Shown here: piece after piece, positions 17,238 through 24,546 of the stretch | Position numbering within the stretch: position 1 is the stretch's first letter | Layout of the letters: every line of letters begins with the position of its first letter | Origin: Microbacterium terrae | Lineage (GTDB): Bacteria; Actinomycetota; Actinomycetes; Actinomycetales; Microbacteriaceae | Direction of reading: 5' to 3' | Length of the DNA stretch: 64,000 bases | NCBI RefSeq assembly: GCF_017831975.1 | Contig: NZ_JAFDSS010000001.1 | Location: forward strand, 2,914,001-2,978,000 | The notes under the pieces: generated by a model | The model's input: only the letters and a program-made list of their open reading frames with translations | What the model was told of the DNA's origin: nothing | Databases searched by the model: none | Position numbers and translations under genes: made by a program

Positions 17238-17272
17238 CGGGCAGTGGGCGCCCCTCCCACTACGGTGAGGAT

Positions 17273-17668
17273 GTGCCCTTCGCGCTCGCCCTGACGCTGA
17301 TACTCGCGCTCCTCGCCGTATTCCAATTGGCCCTCGTCTTCGGCGCTCCGCTCGGTCGCTTCGCCTGGGGTGGGCAGCACCGCGTCTTGCCCGCGCGCCT
17401 GCGAGTCGGAAGCGCGGTCGCGATCCTCATCTACGGGTTCATCAGCCTCATCGCCTGGGACCGTGTGGGTGCAGTCGATGTCTTCCCCGAGCCGTTCTCG
17501 GACGTCGCGATGTGGGTGGTGTTCGCGTACTTCGCCCTCGGCGTGGTGCTGAACGCGATCTCGCGAAGCAAGCCGGAGCGCTACACGATGGCGCCGGTGT
17601 CGCTGGTGCTGGCGGTGCTCTCATTCCTCATCGCCGCGGGTGTGGGGGAACTCGCGATGGCGGTCTGA
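17273..17668 (+). CDS. Small membrane protein, four helices
   Basis: A 131-residue membrane protein with helices near 4-24, 43-60, 76-95 and 108-128. GAPLGRFAWGGQHRVLPARLRVGS resembles a segment common to uncharacterised actinobacterial membrane proteins of this size. TACGGT (17261-17266) lies exactly 12 bases before GTG 17273, indicating a leaderless start. It is the last gene of the left core region. Confidence 0.8.
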   Translation: MPFALALTLILALLAVFQLALVFGAPLGRFAWGGQHRVLPARLRVGSAVAILIYGFISLIAWDRVGAVDVFPEPFSDVAMWVVFAYFALGVVLNAISRSKPERYTMAPVSLVLAVLSFLIAAGVGELAMAV

Positions 17669-17931
17669 GCTTTGGAAGCTCGGCGCCCACGGGCAGTCTC
17701 GTAACGGGAACCGCCCGCGGGCATCCCTACGGTCGGGCTAATCGGGCCGACCGCGTTAGTGCGAGTCGGGCACGGGGCAAGGGCTATGGGACCCGGGTCG
17801 ATCACCAATACCGGTGAGCGTTGAACGACGGCCTGCCGGGCGGGGGTTCAGGGTTTCAGGCGGCCCCGGCCGCTTGCTCTCGGATCATCAGCTCGCGTTG
17901 CTTTCGCATGACTCCGACGCAGACCGGCAGG
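17669..17931. other. Intergenic stretch at left border of accessory region
   Basis: 263 bp between convergent genes. I see no tRNA, no clear terminator and no long inverted repeat. It contains GGGTTCAGGGTTTCAGG (two GGGTT(T)CAGG units near 17843-17860) and a GCCCGCGGGCATCC that only superficially resembles the 16-bp cassette junction sequence described below. This is where gene content changes from housekeeping to accessory. Confidence 0.4.
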
Positions 17932-18639
17932 TCAGTCGGGCGAGGTCCAGTCACCGATTCGCGTGAAGTCGAACTCGGTGAGTTCCTGCTGACCTTCAGC
18001 GATCGAGACGATCTTGCCCTCGGGGTCTTCATAGCGGCCGAGCACGGTGAATTCATAGCGAGCCACGGTGCGTGCCCGGCGCGCTCCGTCATTCTCGATG
18101 TTGATGCGGATCCGCGGGCTCGGCAGCACACGGTCGATCGAGATGTCCTTCTCCTCGAGCACCCCGAGGAGACCGGGGTGCGACTTCCAGTCCGTGCGAC
18201 GCGCTGCGGCCGCGAGGACCTCCGATTTCACGAGAGCGAATGAGCGATCGCCGACCCGATAGGCGGAGAGCCGACCATCCTCGATCATCTGCCGAACGGC
18301 CTGGGGGCTGCGACCGAGCAGACGTGCCGCTTCGGCCGCGCCGACGAGCTCCGGCACGGCTGCGGAGCCCTCGCGCAGCTTTGCCTCAGCCTCGCTCATC
18401 AGGTCTATGCTGACGACGCTGTCCCACCCGAGCCCGAAGCCGTGCTGCACGGCCAACAGGGCGTGTGTTGCAGCCGCCGCAATGTTCTCCGCGTCGACCA
18501 CAATCCTCGCTGTCCGATAGCCGCGCTGGCTCACGATCAACGACACATCCTGGCCGGGCAGCCTGTCGATCACCAGACCAACCTCATCAACCGTCAGCTC
18601 TCCGCGCCGAGATACTTCCACCACTGCTACGAATTTCAT
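17932..18639 (-). CDS. Putative DNA-binding protein with excisionase/MerR-like HTH
   Basis: A 235-residue protein, not recognised as a named family. The N-terminal 85 residues are an alpha/beta segment (VAVVEVSRRGELTVDEVGLV). Residues 105-145 form a helix-turn-helix of the MerR/excisionase type: AAEAARLLGRSPQAVRQMI, then GRLSAYRVGDRSF. The C-terminal 70 residues contain NIENDGARRARTVARYEF. ATG 18639 follows AGGGGAG; the frame extends to 18729 but that upstream part is low-complexity. A 16-bp palindrome lies about 100 bp upstream and may be its operator. Codon usage is less G+C-biased than the core genes. Confidence 0.7.
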   Translation of the reverse strand: MKFVAVVEVSRRGELTVDEVGLVIDRLPGQDVSLIVSQRGYRTARIVVDAENIAAAATHALLAVQHGFGLGWDSVVSIDLMSEAEAKLREGSAAVPELVGAAEAARLLGRSPQAVRQMIEDGRLSAYRVGDRSFALVKSEVLAAAARRTDWKSHPGLLGVLEEKDISIDRVLPSPRIRINIENDGARRARTVARYEFTVLGRYEDPEGKIVSIAEGQQELTEFDFTRIGDWTSPD

Positions 18640-18741
18640 GATCTCCCCTGCGATGTGCGGTGCGACGAGGCTCAGCGCGGGCGACCCGCCCCTGGGCCTC
18701 TTCTTCCGACCTTCGGTACCGCAATCCATGCTAGCCCGTAT

Positions 18742-18757
18742 CTTGCGCTAGCGCAAG
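18742..18757. promoter_or_regulatory. Perfect 16-bp palindrome upstream of HTH gene
   Basis: CTTGCGCTAGCGCAAG is a perfect palindrome located 103 bp upstream of ATG 18639. A further GCTAGC lies at 18729-18734. Symmetry and position make it a plausible operator for the HTH protein or for a promoter firing leftward. Confidence 0.5.
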
Positions 18758-18922
18758 TAAAGTCGCGCGGTCGGCAGTTCGACAGTGCCCCAGTCGCCCA
18801 CTCGCCTTCCTTGCCCTCTTCCGAACGAGGACCATCAAACGTGACCGGATTCGCGCTTCGGCCGACCGGCTTGCGTGCTAGCCCCGGCGCCACGAATCGC
18901 GGCCTGTAACCACGGGACGGCG

Positions 18923-19297
18923 ATGTCCGCGGCCCAAGCCATTCACACCGTCGCGGAGTCGACAGCGTTCCTAGCTGTGTGGTTGGGTCGAAGCATGACG
19001 AGAAGGCCCGACTCCATCGACTACGCCGCGCAATGCACCATCTGCATCGACTACGAGGAGTCGGGCGTTGCGAATCGGATCGTCTACGAACGTCCGCAGA
19101 TGCAGCTGCCAGAACGCCCGCTGACCGCGTTCGAGCGCATGAAGCTCTCGCAGTATCCGGACGATGAGGCGCTGACGATAGAGGCGAAAGCCATCTTTGC
19201 GGACATGCGGAGAACCGGCCGTATCAGTCAGTCCGCGACGCTGGGGTCGATCTTCATCGCGCGCACCTCTGCGGCGGCGGTGGAGATGAACCTGTAG
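18923..19297 (+). CDS. Hypothetical protein
   Basis: A possible 124-residue product, start uncertain: ATG 18923 or ATG 18995. The stretch from MTRRPDSIDYAAQ to the end has coding-like third-position G+C and contains CTICIDYEESG, a two-Cys acidic segment, and ERPLTAFERMKL. No family recognised. It is placed between two minus-strand genes. Confidence 0.4.
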   Translation: MSAAQAIHTVAESTAFLAVWLGRSMTRRPDSIDYAAQCTICIDYEESGVANRIVYERPQMQLPERPLTAFERMKLSQYPDDEALTIEAKAIFADMRRTGRISQSATLGSIFIARTSAAAVEMNL

Positions 19298-19398
19298 CCG
19301 ACTTCTCTCGCCTAGGGACACCACACCCAGCCACCGCCAAGTGAGCTCGCTTGACGACCGGGTTGCGGGCGGAATCGGAACGTCGATGATGCTGTGGG

Positions 19399-20997
19399 CT
19401 ATTGGCGGGCGAGGTCTCGGCGGCGGAATCCAGCGAATCCGATCACGAGGAACAGGATGGTGACGAGGCTGATCCAGAGCAGCCCCCACCAGTCCGCGTT
19501 GGGATCGGTCACGTTGGGGACATGCCAGAACGGGCTGATCGCGAGCACCCAGTCCCACAGGTTGAACGTGGGACCGAGGATCGTGAGGCCGAAGGACAGG
19601 AGGACCCCGATCCAGGCTGCGAGTGATACCTGAGGGCGTGCACCGACCACGGCGACAGCGAGTGCGATGACGGTCCATACCGCCGGTACGGTCGCTGTGG
19701 CCTGCAACAGCACGTCGCTGAAGGTGACACCGATGTCCGCGGTGCCAGCGAGCCAACCGATCAGGGTTCCAGCGATGAGCATGTAGATGGCGGGTGCGCC
19801 CAAGGCGACAAGCACATTGCTGAGGAAGTAGCGGGGTCGCGTTGTCGCGGTCGCGATCAGTGGCTCGAGACGGTCTTCCATCTCCTCTGAACGGACCTTG
19901 AGCATCGTCTGCACACCGGGTATCGAGGCGAGGATGCCGACCATGCTGAGGATGGTGACCAGGAACGCGCTGACGAGGTCGTCGGGGCTCGCGGCTCCTG
20001 CTGCGAGGATCTGCTGGATGGCCGGGTCAGACCCGAAGATGTCGTTGACCGAGGTCGCGAGGTAGCCGAACACGAACCCGAGTGCGACGAACGCGACCGC
20101 CCAGCTGAAGAACGGTCCTCGGTTGGTCCGAAGGGCGAGTCGCCAAGTGGACCGGGTTTTGCCGCTGGCGGGCCCGGGGCGAGGATCGATAGCGCCGGCG
20201 CCGAACTCGCGGCGGGACTGCAGGATGAACGCAATCGCGAGAAGGACGACGGTAAGGGCTACGGCCAGCAGGAGTGGCCACCAGTTGTTGTCGACGGCCG
20301 GTTTCGTCTCTGTCATCCAGCCGAGCGGGTTGATCCAGATCACCCAGTCCGGCGTATCCAGTGCGTAGCTCACCCCGCGGCCGATGAACAACACTCCGAG
20401 GGTGGCGACAGCGAGCGAGTTCGCGGTGCGAGCGTCCGAGCCGAGCTGCGCGGTCACAGCGGCGACGCCGGTGAACATCCAGGCGGTCGCGGCCATTGTC
20501 GCTGCAAGCAGCATGGTGGCGTTCCATCCGCCCCCGAGTAGCACTGTCACCAGCCCGGTGAGGAGGCCGAGCACGATCGCGAACACCAAGCACATCCATA
20601 CGGCCGCCAAGAGACGTGATGCGCGGCCCATGACTCCAGAGGCGAGGAGCTCGGCCTGTCCGGAGTCTTCCTGCGCGCGAGTGGCGCGGGTGATGGCGAA
20701 GATCACGCCGAGCGCCGCGATCAACCCGCCGAGCGCGAGCGATCGCCACGCGTTGAAGCCGTCGGTGGTCGACAGGTCGAATGCGGGGCCGAAGATGATC
20801 GCCATCGCCGGGTTCGCGCCGACCGCGCCTGCGAAGGCCTGCTTGTCCTGGTCCGACGGGAAGATCAGCGGGTACAGCATGGATGACGCCGATAGCAGTG
20901 TGGTCAACAACGCCCAAGGCGCCAGCATCCGTCCGTCGTAGCGGACGTTCGCGCGCAGCAACTGCGGGCTGCCGGCGATTGCGGGTGCCGCCATCAT
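19399..20997 (-). CDS. ABC-2 type exporter permease, antibiotic-exporter family (copy 1)
   Basis: A 532-residue membrane protein of the two-module ABC-2 exporter permease family often annotated as polyketide/tetronasin antibiotic exporter. About twelve helices in two halves. It is roughly 80-90% identical by eye to the product at 42856-44451: both share LLRANVRYDGRMLAPWALL, AQEDSGQAELLASGVMGR and the terminal FAGFRRRDLARQ. ATG 20997 overlaps the ATPase stop codon (ATGA), so the two subunits are translated together. Substrate unknown; efflux of a hydrophobic antibiotic is the family expectation. Confidence 0.9.
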   Translation of the reverse strand: MMAAPAIAGSPQLLRANVRYDGRMLAPWALLTTLLSASSMLYPLIFPSDQDKQAFAGAVGANPAMAIIFGPAFDLSTTDGFNAWRSLALGGLIAALGVIFAITRATRAQEDSGQAELLASGVMGRASRLLAAVWMCLVFAIVLGLLTGLVTVLLGGGWNATMLLAATMAATAWMFTGVAAVTAQLGSDARTANSLAVATLGVLFIGRGVSYALDTPDWVIWINPLGWMTETKPAVDNNWWPLLLAVALTVVLLAIAFILQSRREFGAGAIDPRPGPASGKTRSTWRLALRTNRGPFFSWAVAFVALGFVFGYLATSVNDIFGSDPAIQQILAAGAASPDDLVSAFLVTILSMVGILASIPGVQTMLKVRSEEMEDRLEPLIATATTRPRYFLSNVLVALGAPAIYMLIAGTLIGWLAGTADIGVTFSDVLLQATATVPAVWTVIALAVAVVGARPQVSLAAWIGVLLSFGLTILGPTFNLWDWVLAISPFWHVPNVTDPNADWWGLLWISLVTILFLVIGFAGFRRRDLARQ

Positions 20998-21905
20998 GAC
21001 GCCTTCTGATCGGCAGCGGACGGCTCGTACAGACGGAGGAACAGCGATTCCAGCGACGGCGGCTCTACCGTCAACGCGGTGATCCCCAACGGGGTCAATC
21101 TCGCCATCGCATCGCCCACGTGCCCGGCGTCGACTGTCGCAGAGAGCCTCGCGCCATCGATGTGGACGTCCTTCAGCCCTGACAGTGCCGATTCGGCAAT
21201 CGGGCCGCTGAACGTCGCGTGAATCGTGGTGCGAGCACCCTTCTGCAGGTCGGTGAGGGTGCCGGTCTCCACGATTCGGCCGTCCCTGATGATGGAAAGT
21301 CGATCTGCGAGGGTTTCCACCTCGGTGAGGATGTGGCTGGAGAGCAGCACGCTCGTCCCTCGCGCCTTGGCCTCACCGATGACGTCCTGGAAGACGCTCT
21401 CCATGAGCGGGTCCAGGCCGCTGGTCGGTTCATCCAGGATCAGCAGTTCGACGTCGGACGCGAGCGCGGCGACGATTGCGACCTTCTGCCGGTTGCCCTT
21501 TGAGTACTGCCGGCCACGCTTGGTGGGGTCGAGTTCGAACCGGTCGAGCAGATCCTTCCGGCGCGCTTCGTCCAGCCCGCCGCGGAGGGAACCGAGCAGA
21601 TCGATCGCCTCACCGCCGGTCATTCCGGGCCAGAGCGAAACGTCGCCGGGGACGTATGCGAGCCGGCGGTGCAGCGCGACGACGTCTTTCCATGGGTCCT
21701 GCCCGAGCACGGTCGCGGTACCGCCATCGCCGCGGAGCAGCCCGAGCAGGACGCGGATCGTGGTGGACTTCCCGGCACCGTTCGGGCCGAGGAAGCCATG
21801 AACCTGTCCCTGCTCGACGGTCAGGTCGACGCCCTTCAGTGCTTGAAACCGACCGTATGACTTCGTCAGCTGCTCGATCTTGATCACCGGGTCATTCGCG
21901 CCCAT
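20994..21905 (-). CDS. ABC exporter ATP-binding protein (copy 1)
   Basis: A 303-residue ATPase. Walker A is LGPNGAGKSTT (residues about 42-52), the signature is YSKGNRQKVAIV (an SKGNRQK variant usual in this drug-exporter group), and Walker B is LLILDEPTSGLDP, followed by an H-loop SSHILTE. ATG 21905 is preceded by AAGGAGG; the longer frame to 22016 has no similarity. A TetR-type inverted repeat lies at 21957-21972. The paralogue at 41950 has a frameshift inside the same Walker A. Confidence 0.93.
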   Translation of the reverse strand: MGANDPVIKIEQLTKSYGRFQALKGVDLTVEQGQVHGFLGPNGAGKSTTIRVLLGLLRGDGGTATVLGQDPWKDVVALHRRLAYVPGDVSLWPGMTGGEAIDLLGSLRGGLDEARRKDLLDRFELDPTKRGRQYSKGNRQKVAIVAALASDVELLILDEPTSGLDPLMESVFQDVIGEAKARGTSVLLSSHILTEVETLADRLSIIRDGRIVETGTLTDLQKGARTTIHATFSGPIAESALSGLKDVHIDGARLSATVDAGHVGDAMARLTPLGITALTVEPPSLESLFLRLYEPSAADQKAS

Positions 21906-21956
21906 CGGCGTCCTCCTTGTTCCCATGCGGTGGTTTCGCGGCCAGCCTAGAGCGAA

Positions 21957-21972
21957 GTCCACAATTGGGGAC
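21957..21972. promoter_or_regulatory. TetR-type operator of exporter copy 1
   Basis: GTCCACAATTGGGGAC is an imperfect palindrome in the promoter of the exporter genes, 52 bp upstream of ATG 21905. Downstream on the minus strand follows CTCTAGGCT, also present after the related site in exporter copy 2 (41880-41895). The same core, TCCnCAnnTGnGGA, forms the perfect palindrome at 22820-22835. Confidence 0.65.
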
Positions 21973-22073
21973 ATAGGTGCCGTGTGTGTTGTTCTGGTGC
22001 GTCGGCGTTCCGTCACGCGTGGTGGACGAGCATCGACTGAATGTGTTCAGGTGTAAGTCGTAGACAGCGGACC

Positions 22074-22760
22074 TCACTTGGCGATGCGGTCGGCCGTGAA
22101 GGGAAGCGGCGTGATGCCGGCGTGGGCGAGGCGTCGCTCACGGTCGAAGCGACCCATCTCGTCACGGGTGAAGGGGTATCGTCCGGTCTTGTCCTGCAAG
22201 ATGCCGTAGGTCAACGCGAAGCCGAAGAACCCGATCATGAAGATGCCGTAGAGGACGACGAAGAGCCACTGCCACCCATCAACGCGACCTTCCCCGTATG
22301 CGACGATCAGATACCAGATGGCCAGGGGGACCCAACCAACGACCACGGTGAAACATCCCGGGTTGTAGAAGGTCTTGAGCTTGATGTTCGTCTGCACCAC
22401 GTGCACGACGAATTGACCGACCGCGCCGAACAGCACTGGCACTAGGCCGAGCCAGATCACATCTGGGAAGAAGACCGGCACCAGGTATGGCACCCACATC
22501 GCCACATTGCCGAGGGACGCGCTGTTGGCGTTGAGGGGGTAGCTGTCGGCAGGGCCGCCCTTGGGCTGGCTCACCTCGTTCAGGATCCACGGTTCCCCGC
22601 CCGGGAGCCGGTACTCCTCGAACTGGTGCAGCAACAGTGTGGCGAAGTTCAGCAGCAGGATCAGCTGCAGTCCCTTGAATCCCACGATCGCGCCGACGAC
22701 GAGGGCTGCGATCCCGACGACGAGACCCAGGTCATACCAATGAGTGCGGAACCAGCGCAT
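22074..22760 (-). CDS. HXXEE domain membrane protein
   Basis: A 228-residue membrane protein with six or so helices. LLHQFEEYRLPGG contains the H-x-x-E-E motif that names the family. Residues 150-175 contain HVVQTNIKLKTFYNPG, another conserved stretch. ATG 22760 has GGAGA six bases upstream; the frame continues to 23393 only as antisense of the TetR gene. It is divergent from that TetR gene with a palindromic operator between, so it is probably repressed by it. Function of the family is unknown. Confidence 0.85.
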   Translation of the reverse strand: MRWFRTHWYDLGLVVGIAALVVGAIVGFKGLQLILLLNFATLLLHQFEEYRLPGGEPWILNEVSQPKGGPADSYPLNANSASLGNVAMWVPYLVPVFFPDVIWLGLVPVLFGAVGQFVVHVVQTNIKLKTFYNPGCFTVVVGWVPLAIWYLIVAYGEGRVDGWQWLFVVLYGIFMIGFFGFALTYGILQDKTGRYPFTRDEMGRFDRERRLAHAGITPLPFTADRIAK

Positions 22761-22819
22761 GGAGTTCTCCAAACCTGAGCGGAATAGGCCAAACAAGAGA
22801 TATGTCTTCGAGCGTAGAT

Positions 22820-22835
22820 ATCCACAAATGTGGAT
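22820..22835. promoter_or_regulatory. Perfect palindromic TetR operator
   Basis: ATCCACA, two A bases, TGTGGAT: a perfect 16-bp inverted repeat between the divergent HXXEE and TetR genes. It overlaps the -35 region expected for the TetR promoter (TACTAT at 22851-22856). Confidence 0.75.
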
Positions 22836-22862
22836 GTCAACACGGGGAGATACTATTGCGGA

Positions 22863-23483
22863 GTGAGCATCGATAAAGGCGGGAAGACCGGTCGCCGCCC
22901 AGGCCGGGGATCGACCCGTGACAGCATCGTGCTCGCGGCGAGAGCGCAGTTCGCAGCCAATGGTTTCGAAGGCGCTACGCTGCGTGCGATCGCCGCAGAC
23001 GCGGGCGTGGACCCCGCCCTCATCCGACACTTCTTCGGCGACAAGGAAGGCCTGTTCGCGGCCACCTTGATCCTGCCCACTGATCGAGTTCGCGCCCTGA
23101 TCGAGGCATTCGAGGGCGGCCCCACGGGGATCGGCGAGCGGGTGACGCGGCACTACCTCGGTCTGTGGGACGCCGAAGGAAGCCGAGAGACTCTGACAGC
23201 ATTGGCTCGCACCGCCATCGGACATGACAAGGCCATGGACCGGTTCCGGGACTTCCTCATGTCTACGGTCGGGCGTGAAGCCGCCGCGCTCGTCGATCAG
23301 GACCGACCGCAACTTCGCTTGAACCTCGCCATGGCACAACTGCTCGGCATCGCGCTCGCACGCTACGTCGTCAGAACACCACCGATCGTCCAAGCGTCAT
23401 TCGAGGAAGTCGTCGCCGCCGTCGCACCAACCGTCGACCACTACCTGGTTGGCGGTCTCGGACCAAGCCGCTCAGTTTCGTGA
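22863..23483 (+). CDS. TetR family regulator of exporter copy 1
   Basis: A 206-residue repressor. The HTH covers residues 16-62: TRDSIVLAARAQFAANGFEG, then [26 protein letters not shown]. The C-terminal ligand domain is of the TetR_C_17-like kind (DRVRALIEAF, HYLGLWD). An in-frame ATG at 22830 lies inside the operator; TACTAT at 22851-22856 with six further bases places a leaderless start on GTG 22863. Paralogous to the TetR at 41222-41875, especially across [12 protein letters not shown]. It probably controls the HXXEE gene and the exporter. Confidence 0.88.
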   Translation: MSIDKGGKTGRRPGRGSTRDSIVLAARAQFAANGFEGATLRAIAADAGVDPALIRHFFGDKEGLFAATLILPTDRVRALIEAFEGGPTGIGERVTRHYLGLWDAEGSRETLTALARTAIGHDKAMDRFRDFLMSTVGREAAALVDQDRPQLRLNLAMAQLLGIALARYVVRTPPIVQASFEEVVAAVAPTVDHYLVGGLGPSRSVS

Positions 23484-23541
23484 CGCGAGAGGTCGCGGAA
23501 GCCCACCATCGGTGATGTCTGCGAGGGAACCATGACCGAAC

Positions 23542-23557
23542 GCCCGCTGGGGGATCC
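23542..23557 (+). repeat. Cassette-junction motif, copy A
   Basis: GCCCGCTGGGGGATCC. First of the series of 16-bp sequences with consensus GCCCG(C/A)NNNGGGATC(C/G) that separate gene units from here to 47.5 kb. It lies 59 bp after the TetR stop and 49 bp before copy B. Confidence 0.6.
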
Positions 23558-23590
23558 GAAACGCACGCTCAGGTCCCATCACCGGGCGTC

Positions 23591-23606
23591 GCCCGCAGGG
23601 GGATCC
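23591..23606 (+). repeat. Cassette-junction motif, copy B
   Basis: GCCCGCAGGGGGATCC, 44 bp upstream of the recombinase start. Copies A and B match over about 20 bases including the following nAA and are the only closely spaced pair of the series. Confidence 0.6.
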
Positions 23607-23649
23607 AAACTCGCGGGCGCGTGACGGGTTTGGTGGCACGCTCGGCGGC

Positions 23650-24258
23650 ATGAACGGAATACAGATTGGCTATGCCAGAGTCTCTACCGCCGATCAGGAC
23701 CTCACCTCGCAGCGAGGCGGACTGCTGCGACTGGGCGTCCTTGATTCGAACATCTACGTCGATCACGGACTGACCGGCACTAACCGGGCCCGACCCGGAC
23801 TGCGCGAAGCGCTCGCCGCCGTCCGTGAAGGCGACACGTTCGTCGTCACGAAACTTGATCGGCTCGCCCGGTCAGTGAAGGACGCCCGCGACATCGCCGA
23901 CGAACTAACGACGAAGGGCGTCGCGCTCAATCTCGGCGGCAGCAAATACGATCCCACCGACCCAGTCGGGAGGCTGCTGTTCAACGTGCTCGCCATGGTC
24001 GCCGAGTTCGAACGCGACCTGATCAGCATTCGCACGAAAGAGGGGATGGCGGTCGCCCGCGCGAAGGGTCACTTGAAAGGCAAACAGCCGCAGCTGTCGA
24101 TGACGCAGCGCAAGCTCTTGTTCGACGTGCAGGACCGCGCTGAGTACACCCAGACCGAGATCGCCGAGTTGTTCAGCGTCTCCCGCGCCACCGTCTACCG
24201 CGAACTGCAGCGTCGGCGCGTAGCGTTCCTCGCTGCGTCCGATGCACACATCTTCTAG
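23650..24258 (+). CDS. Resolvase/invertase-type serine recombinase
   Basis: A 202-residue small serine recombinase. The catalytic region begins GYARVSTADQDLTSQ with Ser near residue 11, then KLDRLARSVKD (Arg residues of the active site), NVLAMVAEFERDLI and RTKEGMAVARAKG (the E-helix). A C-terminal HTH of the Hin/Tn3 type follows: YTQTEIAELFSVSRATVYREL. Length equals that of Tn3 resolvase and DNA invertases. It stands directly downstream of the A/B motif pair and upstream of a strong terminator. It could be a remnant of a transposon or the enzyme acting on the junction motifs; the sequence does not decide. Confidence 0.93.
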   Translation: MNGIQIGYARVSTADQDLTSQRGGLLRLGVLDSNIYVDHGLTGTNRARPGLREALAAVREGDTFVVTKLDRLARSVKDARDIADELTTKGVALNLGGSKYDPTDPVGRLLFNVLAMVAEFERDLISIRTKEGMAVARAKGHLKGKQPQLSMTQRKLLFDVQDRAEYTQTEIAELFSVSRATVYRELQRRRVAFLAASDAHIF

Positions 24259-24266
24259 ACCGACGC

Positions 24267-24304
24267 GGTCGAGGACCCCGCCGCTTCCCGCGGCGGCCTC
24301 GACC
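24267..24304 (+). terminator. Strong hairpin after recombinase gene
   Basis: GGTCGAGG (24267-24274) pairs with CCTCGACC (24297-24304), and inside it CCGCCGC pairs with GCGGCGG around TTCCC. It starts 8 bases after the stop codon. No T-run follows, which is usual in high-GC actinobacteria. Confidence 0.65.
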
Positions 24305-24546
24305 GCGAAACCGATCCGATCAGAAACACCCGGATAACAATCCCCCGCACGGCCATGGCGGTCGCAACCTGTGGAGCGTCGAGCCAGATTTCCTTGCGGA
24401 TCCATCGAGACGGAGGCGTCTCGCGTGATCCTGTCGAACCTCTGTCCTCTTCCGCGCGGTCCTCTTCCGCGTCAGCGAGCTCGAGGTCGGGACGGGGAGA
24501 AACGACAGAGCGTCCGGTGTCGTCGTTGCGAGCGGCGCAGGCGTGG
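24305..24546. other. Gene-free stretch between recombinase and oxidase
   Basis: About 240 bp without a supported gene. It contains CTGTCCTCTTCCGCGCGG followed by a near copy TCCTCTTCCGCGTC (24440-24473), and no junction motif. It could be decayed coding sequence; several frames are open only as low-complexity Arg/Ser-rich runs. Confidence 0.3.

Noticed and set aside
17700..17735. GCCCGCGGGCATCC near the left border as another junction motif
   Set aside because: It lacks the GGGATC half and the 16-bp spacing; resemblance is limited to GCCCGC, which is common in this DNA.
17669..17931. tRNA or attachment site at the left end of the accessory region
   Set aside because: No cloverleaf, no GGTTCGAATCC-type T-arm and no matching direct repeat near 48.6 kb.
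18971..19756. Long minus-strand frame overlapping the exporter permease end
   Set aside because: Arg/His-rich antisense-type translation without family similarity; a shadow of the permease gene.
23650..24258. Recombinase as part of an intact Tn3-type transposon
   Set aside because: No tnpA-size transposase gene and no 38-bp terminal inverted repeats are visible nearby, though a decayed element cannot be excluded.
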